From an uncultured Lachnospiraceae bacterium (lineage in GTDB: Bacteria; Bacillota; Clostridia; Lachnospirales; Lachnospiraceae), in assembly GCA_934401915.1 (NCBI GenBank), contig CAKRSV010000003.1, positions 248,001 through 312,000 on the forward strand: a DNA stretch of 64,000 nt, read 5' to 3'. The position numbers and the translations under genes were made by a program. A model generated the notes under the pieces. The model was not told the DNA's origin, did no database searches, and saw nothing but the letters and a program-made list of their open reading frames with translations. This document shows positions 17,325-26,010 of the stretch, one piece after another. How positions within the stretch are numbered: the stretch's first letter is position 1; every line of letters begins with the position of its first letter.

Positions 17325-19529
17325 ATGCAGGAAAAGTTGCATGAAAGAAAACAGGTAGAATTATATAATCAGGATTATATTTCCATCATTGGGAAGATCC
17401 GGATGGATCTCAGACACTATCCGGGAGAGGACCGGTATTGCGACGGCGAGGTGGAGGATGAGATCCTGGACATCGTAAAGAACCATTCTTCGGCGGAATT
17501 TCCGAAGATCATAGAGGAGAAGGCGAGCTGGCCGATCCTTTATCATCTCTCGCCCCTCAGGGAAAATATTGTGGAATGGCTGCCGATCACCCGGGAGATG
17601 AAGGTGTTGGAGATCGGTTCGGGGTGCGGTGCCATCACGGGAGCGCTTGCAAGAAAAGCGCAGGAAGTGACCTGCGTCGATCTTTCGAAGAAGCGAAGCT
17701 CGATCAACGCATACCGGCATCAGGAATATGACAATATCACCATTCATATAGGAAACTTTCAGGATGTGGAGCCGGATCTGGCGCAGGACTATGATCTGAT
17801 CTGTCTGATCGGCGTCTTTGAATATGGGCAGTCCTATCTGGAATCCGAGAATCCCTATGAGGATTTTTTGAAGATAATCGGACGACATCTGAAGAAGGAC
17901 GGCCACATTGCGATCGCGATAGAGAACAAGTTTGGCCTAAAATACTGGGCAGGCTGCAGGGAAGACCATGTGGGAAAATACTTCAGCGGTCTGGAGGATT
18001 ATCCGGAGGGCGGCCCTGCCAGAACCTTTACGGGGGACGGACTGAAGGCGATCGCCAGAAGCTGCGGGTTTGAGGAGATACAGATGTATTACCCTTACCC
18101 GGATTACAAGTTCCCGACCTGCATCTATTCGGACAGACGGCTTCCGGTGCAGGGAGAGCTGTGCAGCAATCTGCGCAACTTTGACAGGGACAGGCTGCTT
18201 CTGTTCGACGAGAAGAAGGTATTCGATACCATTATTAAGGAAGAAAAGTTTCCACTGTTCTCCAATTCCTACCTGATGATCCTTGGGCCGGAGATGAAGG
18301 AAACGTATGTCAAATACTCGAACGACAGGGACGTTGCGTACCAGATACGGACAGTTTTGGCAGAGGATCCGGTCAGCGGGCAGAAATGCATAGAAAAACA
18401 CCCGTTATCAAAAGAGTCGTGGCCGCATATCCGAAGCATCCGGGAGTGGTATGAGAAGCTGACTGCCCGCTATGAGGGCTGTCCGCTGACGATGAACCGC
18501 TGTGAGTTGAAAGAGGATCGCAACGGCGCTCCCTATGTGGAACTGGAATATCTGGAAGGCCTGACGCTGGCAGAGGTCATGGACGATCTGATCGCGCGCG
18601 GGGCGAAGGAGGAGATCGGTAAGCTGTTTGCCTCCTATCTGGAAAGGGTTTCTTATAACGAAGAGGCAAACGTGAAAGATTATGATCTGATCTTTTCCAA
18701 TATTATCATAGAACAGCCGAAGGACGGGGGGCAGAGAATCCCTGACGTGGACACGCTGATCCGGCAGAAATGGACGGCGATCGATTACGAGTGGACGTTT
18801 GAGGAGGATATCAAGAGCGATGAAGTGGCTTTCCGCGCCATGAACTGCTTTTATCTGGAGGACCCGGCGCGGAGGTGCGATGTGACCGCGGTCTGTGACA
18901 AGATGGTGGGCGTCAGCGGCTATCTGGCGGAGGATTACCGCTACCGGGAGCAGGAGTTTCAGGAGTATGTGACCGGTAAGAGAAAGTCGATGGCGCAGAT
19001 GCGCGAGCTCATCGGAAACCCGGTCTACACGCTGGAGACCTTCTGCAAGCGGCAGGCAGATCTGGCGACGGGCCGGAGCCGGATCCAGATCTATGAGGAC
19101 ACGGGCAGCGGATTCAGCGAAGATCATTCCGTCTTTGTGGATGCAGACCCGGAGATCGTGATGTCCACGCTGCCGACCGGGCGGATCCTGCTGCACATTC
19201 CGGTGCCGAAGGGAAGGGATGCAGTGCGGATCGATCCCTGCAGCGACTACTGTATCGTCTACATCGATGACATCAGATGGAATGGATTCGGCGCGATGTA
19301 CCGTGGATTTAAGGTAAAGACCAACGGCTTTAAGATCAGCCGCAACACGTACGGATTCCTGACGGAGGATCCCCAGATCTGCGTGATCACCAAAGGGCTG
19401 GACAGTCCCGACTATGAAGAGAATCTTTTGCAGATCGCGATGGAAGTCACACGGCTTCCGCTGACAACGGTAGAGGATATCAAGAGAAAGAATAAGAGGA
19501 AACCGAGAGTACAGACTTGGCGGGTATAG
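17325..19529 (+). CDS. methyltransferase-kinase fusion, WbdD-like glycan chain terminator
   Basis: A 734-residue protein. The start at 17325 follows GGGAG; an upstream GTG at 17301 is less likely. The N-terminal part (about 70-265) is a class I SAM methyltransferase with VLEIGSGCGAITG (94-106) and a conserved VDLS acidic residue. The middle (about 320-560) has a kinase-like fold: YVKYSNDRD and QKCIEK strands, KDYDLIFSN (catalytic-loop Asp and Asn, about 454-459) and AIDYEW (metal-binding Asp, about 487). A third domain follows (about 590-734). In E. coli O8/O9a, WbdD has the same methyltransferase-then-kinase order, sets chain length, and its cap is read by Wzt. The gene directly follows a Wzt-like subunit. 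A similar role here is inference, but context fits closely. Confidence 0.82.
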   Translation: MQEKLHERKQVELYNQDYISIIGKIRMDLRHYPGEDRYCDGEVEDEILDIVKNHSSAEFPKIIEEKASWPILYHLSPLRENIVEWLPITREMKVLEIGSGCGAITGALARKAQEVTCVDLSKKRSSINAYRHQEYDNITIHIGNFQDVEPDLAQDYDLICLIGVFEYGQSYLESENPYEDFLKIIGRHLKKDGHIAIAIENKFGLKYWAGCREDHVGKYFSGLEDYPEGGPARTFTGDGLKAIARSCGFEEIQMYYPYPDYKFPTCIYSDRRLPVQGELCSNLRNFDRDRLLLFDEKKVFDTIIKEEKFPLFSNSYLMILGPEMKETYVKYSNDRDVAYQIRTVLAEDPVSGQKCIEKHPLSKESWPHIRSIREWYEKLTARYEGCPLTMNRCELKEDRNGAPYVELEYLEGLTLAEVMDDLIARGAKEEIGKLFASYLERVSYNEEANVKDYDLIFSNIIIEQPKDGGQRIPDVDTLIRQKWTAIDYEWTFEEDIKSDEVAFRAMNCFYLEDPARRCDVTAVCDKMVGVSGYLAEDYRYREQEFQEYVTGKRKSMAQMRELIGNPVYTLETFCKRQADLATGRSRIQIYEDTGSGFSEDHSVFVDADPEIVMSTLPTGRILLHIPVPKGRDAVRIDPCSDYCIVYIDDIRWNGFGAMYRGFKVKTNGFKISRNTYGFLTEDPQICVITKGLDSPDYEENLLQIAMEVTRLPLTTVEDIKRKNKRKPRVQTWRV

Positions 19530-19531
19530 AG

Positions 19532-21922
19532 ATGAGCGGACAGACAGAAAAGGATTGGGCTTCTTTTTATGAAGCGGCTTATGAGAGACAAAAACGACAC
19601 AATCATATGCTGGCGGCAAAGCTGGCGGAGGCGGAGACAAAGCAGGGAGAGCTGGAACAGAAGGTCAACCGGATCTGTGGCAGCCCGTTTTGGAAGATCA
19701 CGGCTCCGGTCAGAAAATGGAACCATCTGACGGACGGGATCGGCAGGAGAAGGAGACAGGCGCTGGAGGAACAGCCGTCCGAAGCCGATCTATCCGCATA
19801 CACGCAGGAGTTGGAAAGACAGCAGGATCCCTATCTGCAATGGATCAGACAGATGGAAGGGGAGGAAACGATAGAAGCCGCTGTCCCGGTCGGAGAGAAA
19901 GAGGACGGGATCTGGATCCTTCCGGTGCCGGATACGGATCTTCTTCTTGTTGGTTACGGAAAAGGTTTCCTTGCCACAAATACTGACGAAAAAGTTAAAA
20001 CATATTTTAACAACTACCCGGACTGCCTGCTCGCTTATCCGGACGAAGATTTTTACTGGAAAAATGTGCAGCATCGGATGGAGCCGTGGATGAAGCCCTG
20101 CTATTCGCCGGACACGCTGTTGTCCTTTAACTGTATGGGCCATCTTGTCGCAGTGAGGACAGAGCTGGCAGAGCGGACGGGACTGACACGCCTTGTGGAG
20201 GCTGGTAAGGGAAAGGACACGGATGCGGTATTTTATGATCTCTGCCTGCGGCTGGAGGAAAACAGCCGGTGGGACAGTCTGCATGTGATACCTGGCGTGT
20301 TCCAGGAGCCGGTCAAGATCGGACATATCGATGCGGTTCTTTTTCATCAGGAGTACAGGCTCCCGGACGGAGAGGAAGAGAGCTTTGCGAACGCGAGAAG
20401 GCATCTGCAAGAGACGTTGGAGGCGGGAGAGTATCTGACCGGCGCAGGGGAGAGTTGTCTTGCGGTCAGACAGGAGGCGCTTTCCCGCAGGGGGATCCGC
20501 GCCTTCTTACAGGAGGGACCGGATCCGGGGATCTACCATGTGGTGTATGATACGGCGATCTCCGGAAGGGAGCGCTGCAACCGGGCGATGAACAGCAGAA
20601 GTACGGATCAGACCCATTTTCTGGTATCGGTCATCATTCCGTCCAAGGATCACCCGGACATTCTGGAGAACTGTCTGGTGTCTTTCCTGACAAAGACCGC
20701 ATATGCCAACGTGGAATTTGTGATCGTTGATAATGGAAGCAGTGCAGAAAACCGCCGGAAGGCAGAGAGAGAACTGCGCAAAAAGCTGGAAAAACTCTGG
20801 ACAGATCAGGAACGAGAAGGGAAATTAAGTTTTCATTATATTTATAAAGAGATGCCGTTCAATTTCTCAAAGATGTGCAATCTCGGCGCATCGAAGGCTG
20901 CTGGAGATCTCTTTCTGTTTTTGAACGACGACATTGAGATCATCGAGGAGAGCTGGTTAGACCGGATGGTCGGTCAGGCGCTGCAGCCCCACACGGGCGC
21001 TGTGGGAGCGCGGCTGTGGTATGCGGGAAGCGAGCGCATCCAGCACGCGGGGATCACAAACCTGCCGATCGGGCCGTCGCACAAGCTCATCACCTTTTTG
21101 GACGACAGAGATTATTATTACGGACACAACCGGGTAAGCTACGATATGGCGGGAGTCACTGGTGCCTGCCTGCTGGTCGCGAAGGACAGGTATGAGCAGG
21201 TGGGCGGCATGGATGAAACCATGGCGGTGTCCTATAACGATGTGGATCTGTGCTTTAAGCTGCTGGAAGCAGGTTATTACAACGTGCTCCGCAACGACGC
21301 GGTGCTCTATCACCATGAATCGCTGAGCCGGGGACTGGACGAGCAGGACGGAGAAAAATGGAAGCGACTGCTGGCGGAGAAGGACAGATTATATGAAAAA
21401 CATCTGTTATTTAAAGGAAAGGATCCTTTTTACAGCAAAGCGCTGATCGGCAATGCGTCAGACTACCGCTGCGCCTTCCAGTTTGCACATGAGCAGCAGC
21501 TTGCGACCGTGAAGCCGGAGCGGATCGATCCGAAGCAGCTGAAGCGCCGGAAAGAGGAAATGCTCCGGCTGACCGTCGACCGGGCAGAGCCGCAGCACAA
21601 GATCTATCTGGATGAGCCGGATATTTTGTGGATCATGGGCTGGAGCTATCTTCCGGGAGCGGACAATGCGGCGTTTGAGCGGAAGCTGCTTTTGCAGAGG
21701 GCGGACGGCGTGCTCTATCAGGCGGACCCGGCACTCTGGAACCGGAAAGACGTGGAGAAGATCTTGCCGATGGAGAAACACGTGGGGCTGGCGGGCTTTG
21801 TCCTGCGCGTCCTGAAGAAGGATCTGGAGCCGGGAGAGTACCGGGTCGGCATGCTTGCGCAGAGCGGCGCGGGCAAAGGCGGCTTTCTGGCATGGTCGGA
21901 CAAGACCCTGCGGGTAGAGTGA
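19532..21922 (+). CDS. large GT2 glycosyltransferase with a degenerate first domain
   Basis: A 797-residue cytoplasmic protein. The ATG at 19532 overlaps the upstream stop region; a TTG at 19517 is possible. It begins with a coiled coil (about 10-55), then SPFWKITAPVRKWN, a motif shared with the next gene. A region at about 115-340 keeps DEDFYWKN but lacks the catalytic GT2 pattern and looks like a decayed glycosyltransferase domain. An intact GT2 domain is at about 365-625: VSVIIPSKDHPDILENC, VDNGSS, FLNDDIEII (DxD-type metal site), MAGVTGACLL and YNDVDLCFK. A beta-rich tail ends the protein. It likely adds a rhamnose or other sugar to the growing chain. Confidence 0.88.
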   Translation: MSGQTEKDWASFYEAAYERQKRHNHMLAAKLAEAETKQGELEQKVNRICGSPFWKITAPVRKWNHLTDGIGRRRRQALEEQPSEADLSAYTQELERQQDPYLQWIRQMEGEETIEAAVPVGEKEDGIWILPVPDTDLLLVGYGKGFLATNTDEKVKTYFNNYPDCLLAYPDEDFYWKNVQHRMEPWMKPCYSPDTLLSFNCMGHLVAVRTELAERTGLTRLVEAGKGKDTDAVFYDLCLRLEENSRWDSLHVIPGVFQEPVKIGHIDAVLFHQEYRLPDGEEESFANARRHLQETLEAGEYLTGAGESCLAVRQEALSRRGIRAFLQEGPDPGIYHVVYDTAISGRERCNRAMNSRSTDQTHFLVSVIIPSKDHPDILENCLVSFLTKTAYANVEFVIVDNGSSAENRRKAERELRKKLEKLWTDQEREGKLSFHYIYKEMPFNFSKMCNLGASKAAGDLFLFLNDDIEIIEESWLDRMVGQALQPHTGAVGARLWYAGSERIQHAGITNLPIGPSHKLITFLDDRDYYYGHNRVSYDMAGVTGACLLVAKDRYEQVGGMDETMAVSYNDVDLCFKLLEAGYYNVLRNDAVLYHHESLSRGLDEQDGEKWKRLLAEKDRLYEKHLLFKGKDPFYSKALIGNASDYRCAFQFAHEQQLATVKPERIDPKQLKRRKEEMLRLTVDRAEPQHKIYLDEPDILWIMGWSYLPGADNAAFERKLLLQRADGVLYQADPALWNRKDVEKILPMEKHVGLAGFVLRVLKKDLEPGEYRVGMLAQSGAGKGGFLAWSDKTLRVE

Positions 21923-23964
21923 GGAACGAAAAGGAAACGACGAAGGTGGAAGAAGACGTGGAGCAGAGAGAAAAAGACGAAATGAGCCGGCAGGACAGAC
22001 TCAGACATTACAGACAGGCCTACGAGCGCGAGCGGCAGAAGGAGGAGATCCTAAGCGGCAAGCTGGATCAGGCGCAGCAGAAAAATGCCGATCTGACGGC
22101 GCGCCTTACAAGGATCAAGGGGAGCGGACTCTGGAAGCTGTCGAAGCCTCTGCGGGACGCCATTCACTGGCTGCAGCGTACAAGAGAACGGCTGGGATAT
22201 TACGGCAGCATAAAGGGGATCGTCAGAAAACTGCAGAGCAAGAGCATCGAGAGAAAGGCGCGCGCCCGGTATGGGAAGGCGAGCTTCCCGGACGCGGAGG
22301 AGGCAAGGAGACAGCGGGAAACTAAATTTGACACAGATGTCACTTTTAGTATTCTGGTGCCTCTCTACAATACGCCGGAGAAGTTCCTGCGGCAGGCAAT
22401 CGAATCGGTCCTTGCGCAGACATACGAGAAGTGGCAGCTTTGTCTGGCGGACGGCTCGGACGATGCCCACGAAGAGGTGGGGAGGATCTGCCGGGAGTAT
22501 GCCAACGCGGATACGGCGGGGCGGATCTCCTATGAAAAACTGGAGAAAAACGAGGGCATTTCGGGGAACACCAACGCCTGTCTTTCCATGGCGCGCGGCA
22601 ACTATATCGCCCTGTTCGATCACGACGATGTGCTCCATCCGAGCGTGCTGTATGAATATATGAAGGCGATCTGCGGGCAGAACGCAGACTATATCTACTG
22701 CGACGAGGCGACTTTCCATGGCAATAAGAGCATCGACGATATGATCACGCTCCATTTCAAGCCGGACTTTGCGCCGGACAATCTGTGCGCCAACAACTAT
22801 ATCTGCCATTTCAGCGCGTTTAAGAGAACCCTGCTGGATGGAACGGAGCTGTTCCGCTCCCAGTTTGACGGCAGCCAGGATCACGATATGATCCTGCGTC
22901 TGACCTCGCGGGCAGAGCATGTCGTGCATGTGCCGAAGCTGCTGTACTACTGGCGGTCGCACGCGGGAAGCGTTGCTTCGGACATCAACGCAAAGAGCTA
23001 CGCCATCGACGCCGCCAAGGGAGCGGTGGCGGATCACCTGCGCAGACAGGGCTGGGAGAACTTTGAGATCACCTCGACCAAGGCGTTTGAGACGATCTTC
23101 CGGATCAAGTATGAGATCCTGGGAAATCCGAAGATTTCCATTATCATACCCAACAAAGATCATCTGGATGATCTGAAAAGATGCATCACCTCGATCACGG
23201 AGAAGAGCACCTACGACAATTACGAGATCATCGTAGTGGAGAACAACAGCGTGACGGATGAAATCTTCGCCTACTACGAGGAGCTGAAGAAAAACCCGGA
23301 CATCCACATCGTGACCTATGAGGGGGACTTTAACTATTCTGCGATCAATAATCTTGGAGAACGGCATGCGACCGGAGAGTATGTGCTGCTGCTCAACAAC
23401 GATACGCAGGTCATCACGCTTGACTGGATGGAAGAGCTGCTGATGTACGCGCAGCGGAGCGACGTCGGCGCGGTTGGCGCGAAGCTGTACTATGAGGACA
23501 ACACGATCCAGCATGCGGGCGTTGTGCTCGGGCTGGGTGCGCACCGGACGGCAGGACACAGCCACTACCGGGTGAGCAGCAATAATCTGGGATATATGGG
23601 GCGGCTGTGCTACGCCCAGGATGTCATGGCAGTGACGGGTGCGTGCCTGATGATGCGTAGATCGCTTTTTGAAGAGCTGGGCGGCCTTGATGAGAGCTTT
23701 GCCGTGTCCCTCAACGATGTGGACCTGTGCATCCGTGCCTGGAAAGCAGGATATCTGAACGTCTTTACCCCGTTTGCCGAGCTCTACCACTATGAGTCGG
23801 TGTCCAGAGGACTGGATGATCAGGGGGAAAAGGCACAGCGCTACAACCGGGAGTCGGAGGCGTTCCGCGCCAGATGGAAGGAGCTTCTGGACAAGGGCGA
23901 TCCGTATTACAATCCGAACTTTTCGCTGGATCGCAGCGATTTTGCCCTGCGGACCGACATCTGA
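21892..23964 (+). CDS. bifunctional GT2 glycosyltransferase (two intact GT2 domains)
   Basis: A 690-residue protein if started at the ATG 21892, which overlaps the previous gene by 31 bases. A GTG at 21919, overlapping the stop, or an ATG at 21982 are equally possible starts; the last would resemble the start of the upstream gene. Order: coiled coil (about 35-70), SGLWKLSKPLRDAIHWL, first GT2 domain (about 155-390: SILVPLYNTPEKFLRQAI, FDHDDVLHPSVLYEY, GSQDHDMILRL), second GT2 domain (about 420-670: SIIIPNKDHLDDLKRCI, VVENNS, LLNNDTQVI, SLNDVDLCIR). Both have DxD-type metal sites. Two active domains suggest it adds two sugars or alternates linkages. Confidence 0.9.
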   Translation: MVGQDPAGRVRNEKETTKVEEDVEQREKDEMSRQDRLRHYRQAYERERQKEEILSGKLDQAQQKNADLTARLTRIKGSGLWKLSKPLRDAIHWLQRTRERLGYYGSIKGIVRKLQSKSIERKARARYGKASFPDAEEARRQRETKFDTDVTFSILVPLYNTPEKFLRQAIESVLAQTYEKWQLCLADGSDDAHEEVGRICREYANADTAGRISYEKLEKNEGISGNTNACLSMARGNYIALFDHDDVLHPSVLYEYMKAICGQNADYIYCDEATFHGNKSIDDMITLHFKPDFAPDNLCANNYICHFSAFKRTLLDGTELFRSQFDGSQDHDMILRLTSRAEHVVHVPKLLYYWRSHAGSVASDINAKSYAIDAAKGAVADHLRRQGWENFEITSTKAFETIFRIKYEILGNPKISIIIPNKDHLDDLKRCITSITEKSTYDNYEIIVVENNSVTDEIFAYYEELKKNPDIHIVTYEGDFNYSAINNLGERHATGEYVLLLNNDTQVITLDWMEELLMYAQRSDVGAVGAKLYYEDNTIQHAGVVLGLGAHRTAGHSHYRVSSNNLGYMGRLCYAQDVMAVTGACLMMRRSLFEELGGLDESFAVSLNDVDLCIRAWKAGYLNVFTPFAELYHYESVSRGLDDQGEKAQRYNRESEAFRARWKELLDKGDPYYNPNFSLDRSDFALRTDI

Positions 23965-24077
23965 TCCCGGCAGGAAAAGCCGTTCTTTTGCCGATGGCGG
24001 GCGTGCGCGTGTCCATTCGCCGTTTGCCGCAGATGGCAGACAGGGAGTAAAAAGCGTCGCAAAACAAGAAAATAGGT

Positions 24078-24106
24078 TTGCGGGAACCGGATTTGTATGG
24101 TAAAAT
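24078..24106 (+). promoter_or_regulatory. promoter candidate for the phosphohexomutase gene
   Basis: TTGCGG at 24078-24083, a 17-base spacer, and TGG-TAAAAT with -10 at 24101-24106. The gap from the previous stop (23964) to the next start (24192) is 227 bases, which also suggests a new transcription start. Confidence 0.55.
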
Positions 24107-24191
24107 AATCACGGTTAAACGGTCTGCGCCCTGAGTGCACCGGGGGCAGAGTCTGAGAGCAAAAAAGTGCGCAGAAATGAGGAAAATCAGT

Positions 24192-25913
24192 ATGGGATAT
24201 AAAGAGCAGTTTAACTTCTGGTTAGAGGACTCTTACTTCGACGAGGCGACCAAACAGGAGCTTCTGGCGATCAGAAACGATGAAAAAGAGATAGAGGACA
24301 GATTCTATAAGGATCTGGCATTTGGAACCGGCGGTCTGCGCGGAGTGATCGGCGCCGGAACCAACCGTATGAACATATACACTGTGCGCAAGGCGACACA
24401 GGGACTGGCAAATTATATCAAGAAGCAGGGAGGTCAGGACAAGGGTGTTGCGATCGCTTACGATTCCAGAAGAATGTCTCCGGAATTTGCAGATGTAGCG
24501 GCGCTTTGCCTGGCAGCAAACGGGATCAAGGCTTACGTGTTTGATTCGCTCAGACCGACGCCCGAGCTTTCCTTCGCCCTGCGCGAGCTGAAGTGTATCT
24601 CCGGTATCGTCATCACGGCGAGCCACAATCCGCCGGAATACAACGGCTACAAGTGCTACTGGGAGGACGGCGCGCAGGTAACCGCTCCGAGAGATAAAGA
24701 GATCATCACAGAGGTCAACAACGTGACCGATTATCATACCGTAAAGACCATGGACAAGGATGAGGCGATCAAGGCAGGTCTGTACACCGTGATCGGAAAA
24801 GAGATCGACGACAGATATATGGAAGAGCTGAAAAAGCAGATCATCCACCCGGATGTCATCAAAGAGATGGCAGAGGATATCAAGATCGTATACTCTCCGT
24901 TCAACGGAACCGGAAATGTGCCGGTCAGAAGAATCCTTTCCGAGCTTGGCTTCAGGCATGTGTATGTCGTACCGGAGCAGGAGATGCCCGATCCGAACTT
25001 CACAACGCTGGAATACCCGAATCCGGAAGATCCCAAGGCATTTACGCTGGCGCTCAAGCTCGCTAAGGAGAAGCAGGCAGACATCGTGCTGGCAACGGAT
25101 CCCGATGCGGACAGACTGGGAATCTATGCGCTGGATACCAAATCGGGCGAGTATGTTCCGTTTACCGGAAATATGTCCGGTATGCTGATCGCAGAGTACA
25201 TCCTCAGAGAGAGAACTGCGACCGGAACGATGCCGGAGAACCCGGCGCTTGTCACAACGATCGTTACCACAAATATGGCGCGTGCGATCGCAGAGGATTA
25301 CAAAGTAAGATTTATCGAAGTCCTGACAGGATTCAAATACATCGGAGAGCAGATCAAGTTCTTTGAGCAGAGCGGCTCGAACCACTATGTATTTGGTCTG
25401 GAGGAGAGCTACGGCTGCCTGGCAGGTACGCACGCAAGAGACAAGGATGCTGTCGTAGCGGTTATGTGCCTGTGTGAGATGGCTGCATGGTGCAAGAAGA
25501 ACGGCAGAACCGTCTGGGATCAGATGATCAGACTGTATGAAAAATACGGCTACTTCAAAGAGAGCCAGTATGCGATTACCATGAAGGGCATCGACGGTGC
25601 AAAGCAGATCGAAGAGATCATGAACAAGCTCAGAAGCAACCCGCCGAAGAACTTCGGCGACCTCAAGGTAAAAGAGCTTCGCGATTACAATACAGGAAAG
25701 ACCAGGAATCTGGAGACAGGCGCAGAGGGAGAGACTGGACTTCCGCAGTCCAACGTTCTGTACTTTGACCTGACAAACGATTCCTGGTGCTGTGCACGTC
25801 CTTCCGGAACAGAGCCCAAGATCAAATTCTACATGGGTGTGAAAGGAACCAGCCTGGAAGATGCAGAACAGAAGCTGAACAAGCTGACAGAGGATCTGAA
25901 AGCATACCTTTAA
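24192..25913 (+). CDS. phospho-sugar mutase (phosphoglucomutase/phosphomannomutase)
   Basis: A 573-residue alpha-D-phosphohexomutase. It interconverts sugar-6-phosphate and sugar-1-phosphate, supplying glucose-1-phosphate for rfbA. The start at 24192 is chosen because GAGGAAAATC precedes it and the reading starts MGYKEQFNFW as in family members. Visible motifs: FGTGGLRGVIGAGTNRMN, the phosphoserine loop GIVITASHNPPEYNGYK, metal-binding DPDADRLG, EESYG sugar-binding loop, and ARPSGTEPKIKFYM for phosphate binding. The length matches the PgcA-type enzymes of Firmicutes. It sits inside the glycan locus behind its own promoter and is closed by a terminator. Confidence 0.96.
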   Translation: MGYKEQFNFWLEDSYFDEATKQELLAIRNDEKEIEDRFYKDLAFGTGGLRGVIGAGTNRMNIYTVRKATQGLANYIKKQGGQDKGVAIAYDSRRMSPEFADVAALCLAANGIKAYVFDSLRPTPELSFALRELKCISGIVITASHNPPEYNGYKCYWEDGAQVTAPRDKEIITEVNNVTDYHTVKTMDKDEAIKAGLYTVIGKEIDDRYMEELKKQIIHPDVIKEMAEDIKIVYSPFNGTGNVPVRRILSELGFRHVYVVPEQEMPDPNFTTLEYPNPEDPKAFTLALKLAKEKQADIVLATDPDADRLGIYALDTKSGEYVPFTGNMSGMLIAEYILRERTATGTMPENPALVTTIVTTNMARAIAEDYKVRFIEVLTGFKYIGEQIKFFEQSGSNHYVFGLEESYGCLAGTHARDKDAVVAVMCLCEMAAWCKKNGRTVWDQMIRLYEKYGYFKESQYAITMKGIDGAKQIEEIMNKLRSNPPKNFGDLKVKELRDYNTGKTRNLETGAEGETGLPQSNVLYFDLTNDSWCCARPSGTEPKIKFYMGVKGTSLEDAEQKLNKLTEDLKAYL

Positions 25914-25929
25914 TTCCAGATGAAAACGG

Positions 25930-25963
25930 TCGCCCTGCGGCAAGCAGGGCGATTTCTGTTTTC
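25930..25963 (+). terminator. rho-independent terminator after the phosphohexomutase
   Basis: TCGCCCTGC pairs with GCAGGGCGA around a GGCAA loop, followed by TTTCTGTTTTC. It lies 17 bases past the stop codon. Confidence 0.85.
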
Positions 25964-26010
25964 ATGGCAGAAACCGGAGAACGGACGACAGAGCAGGGGA
26001 GGTGTCCAAC

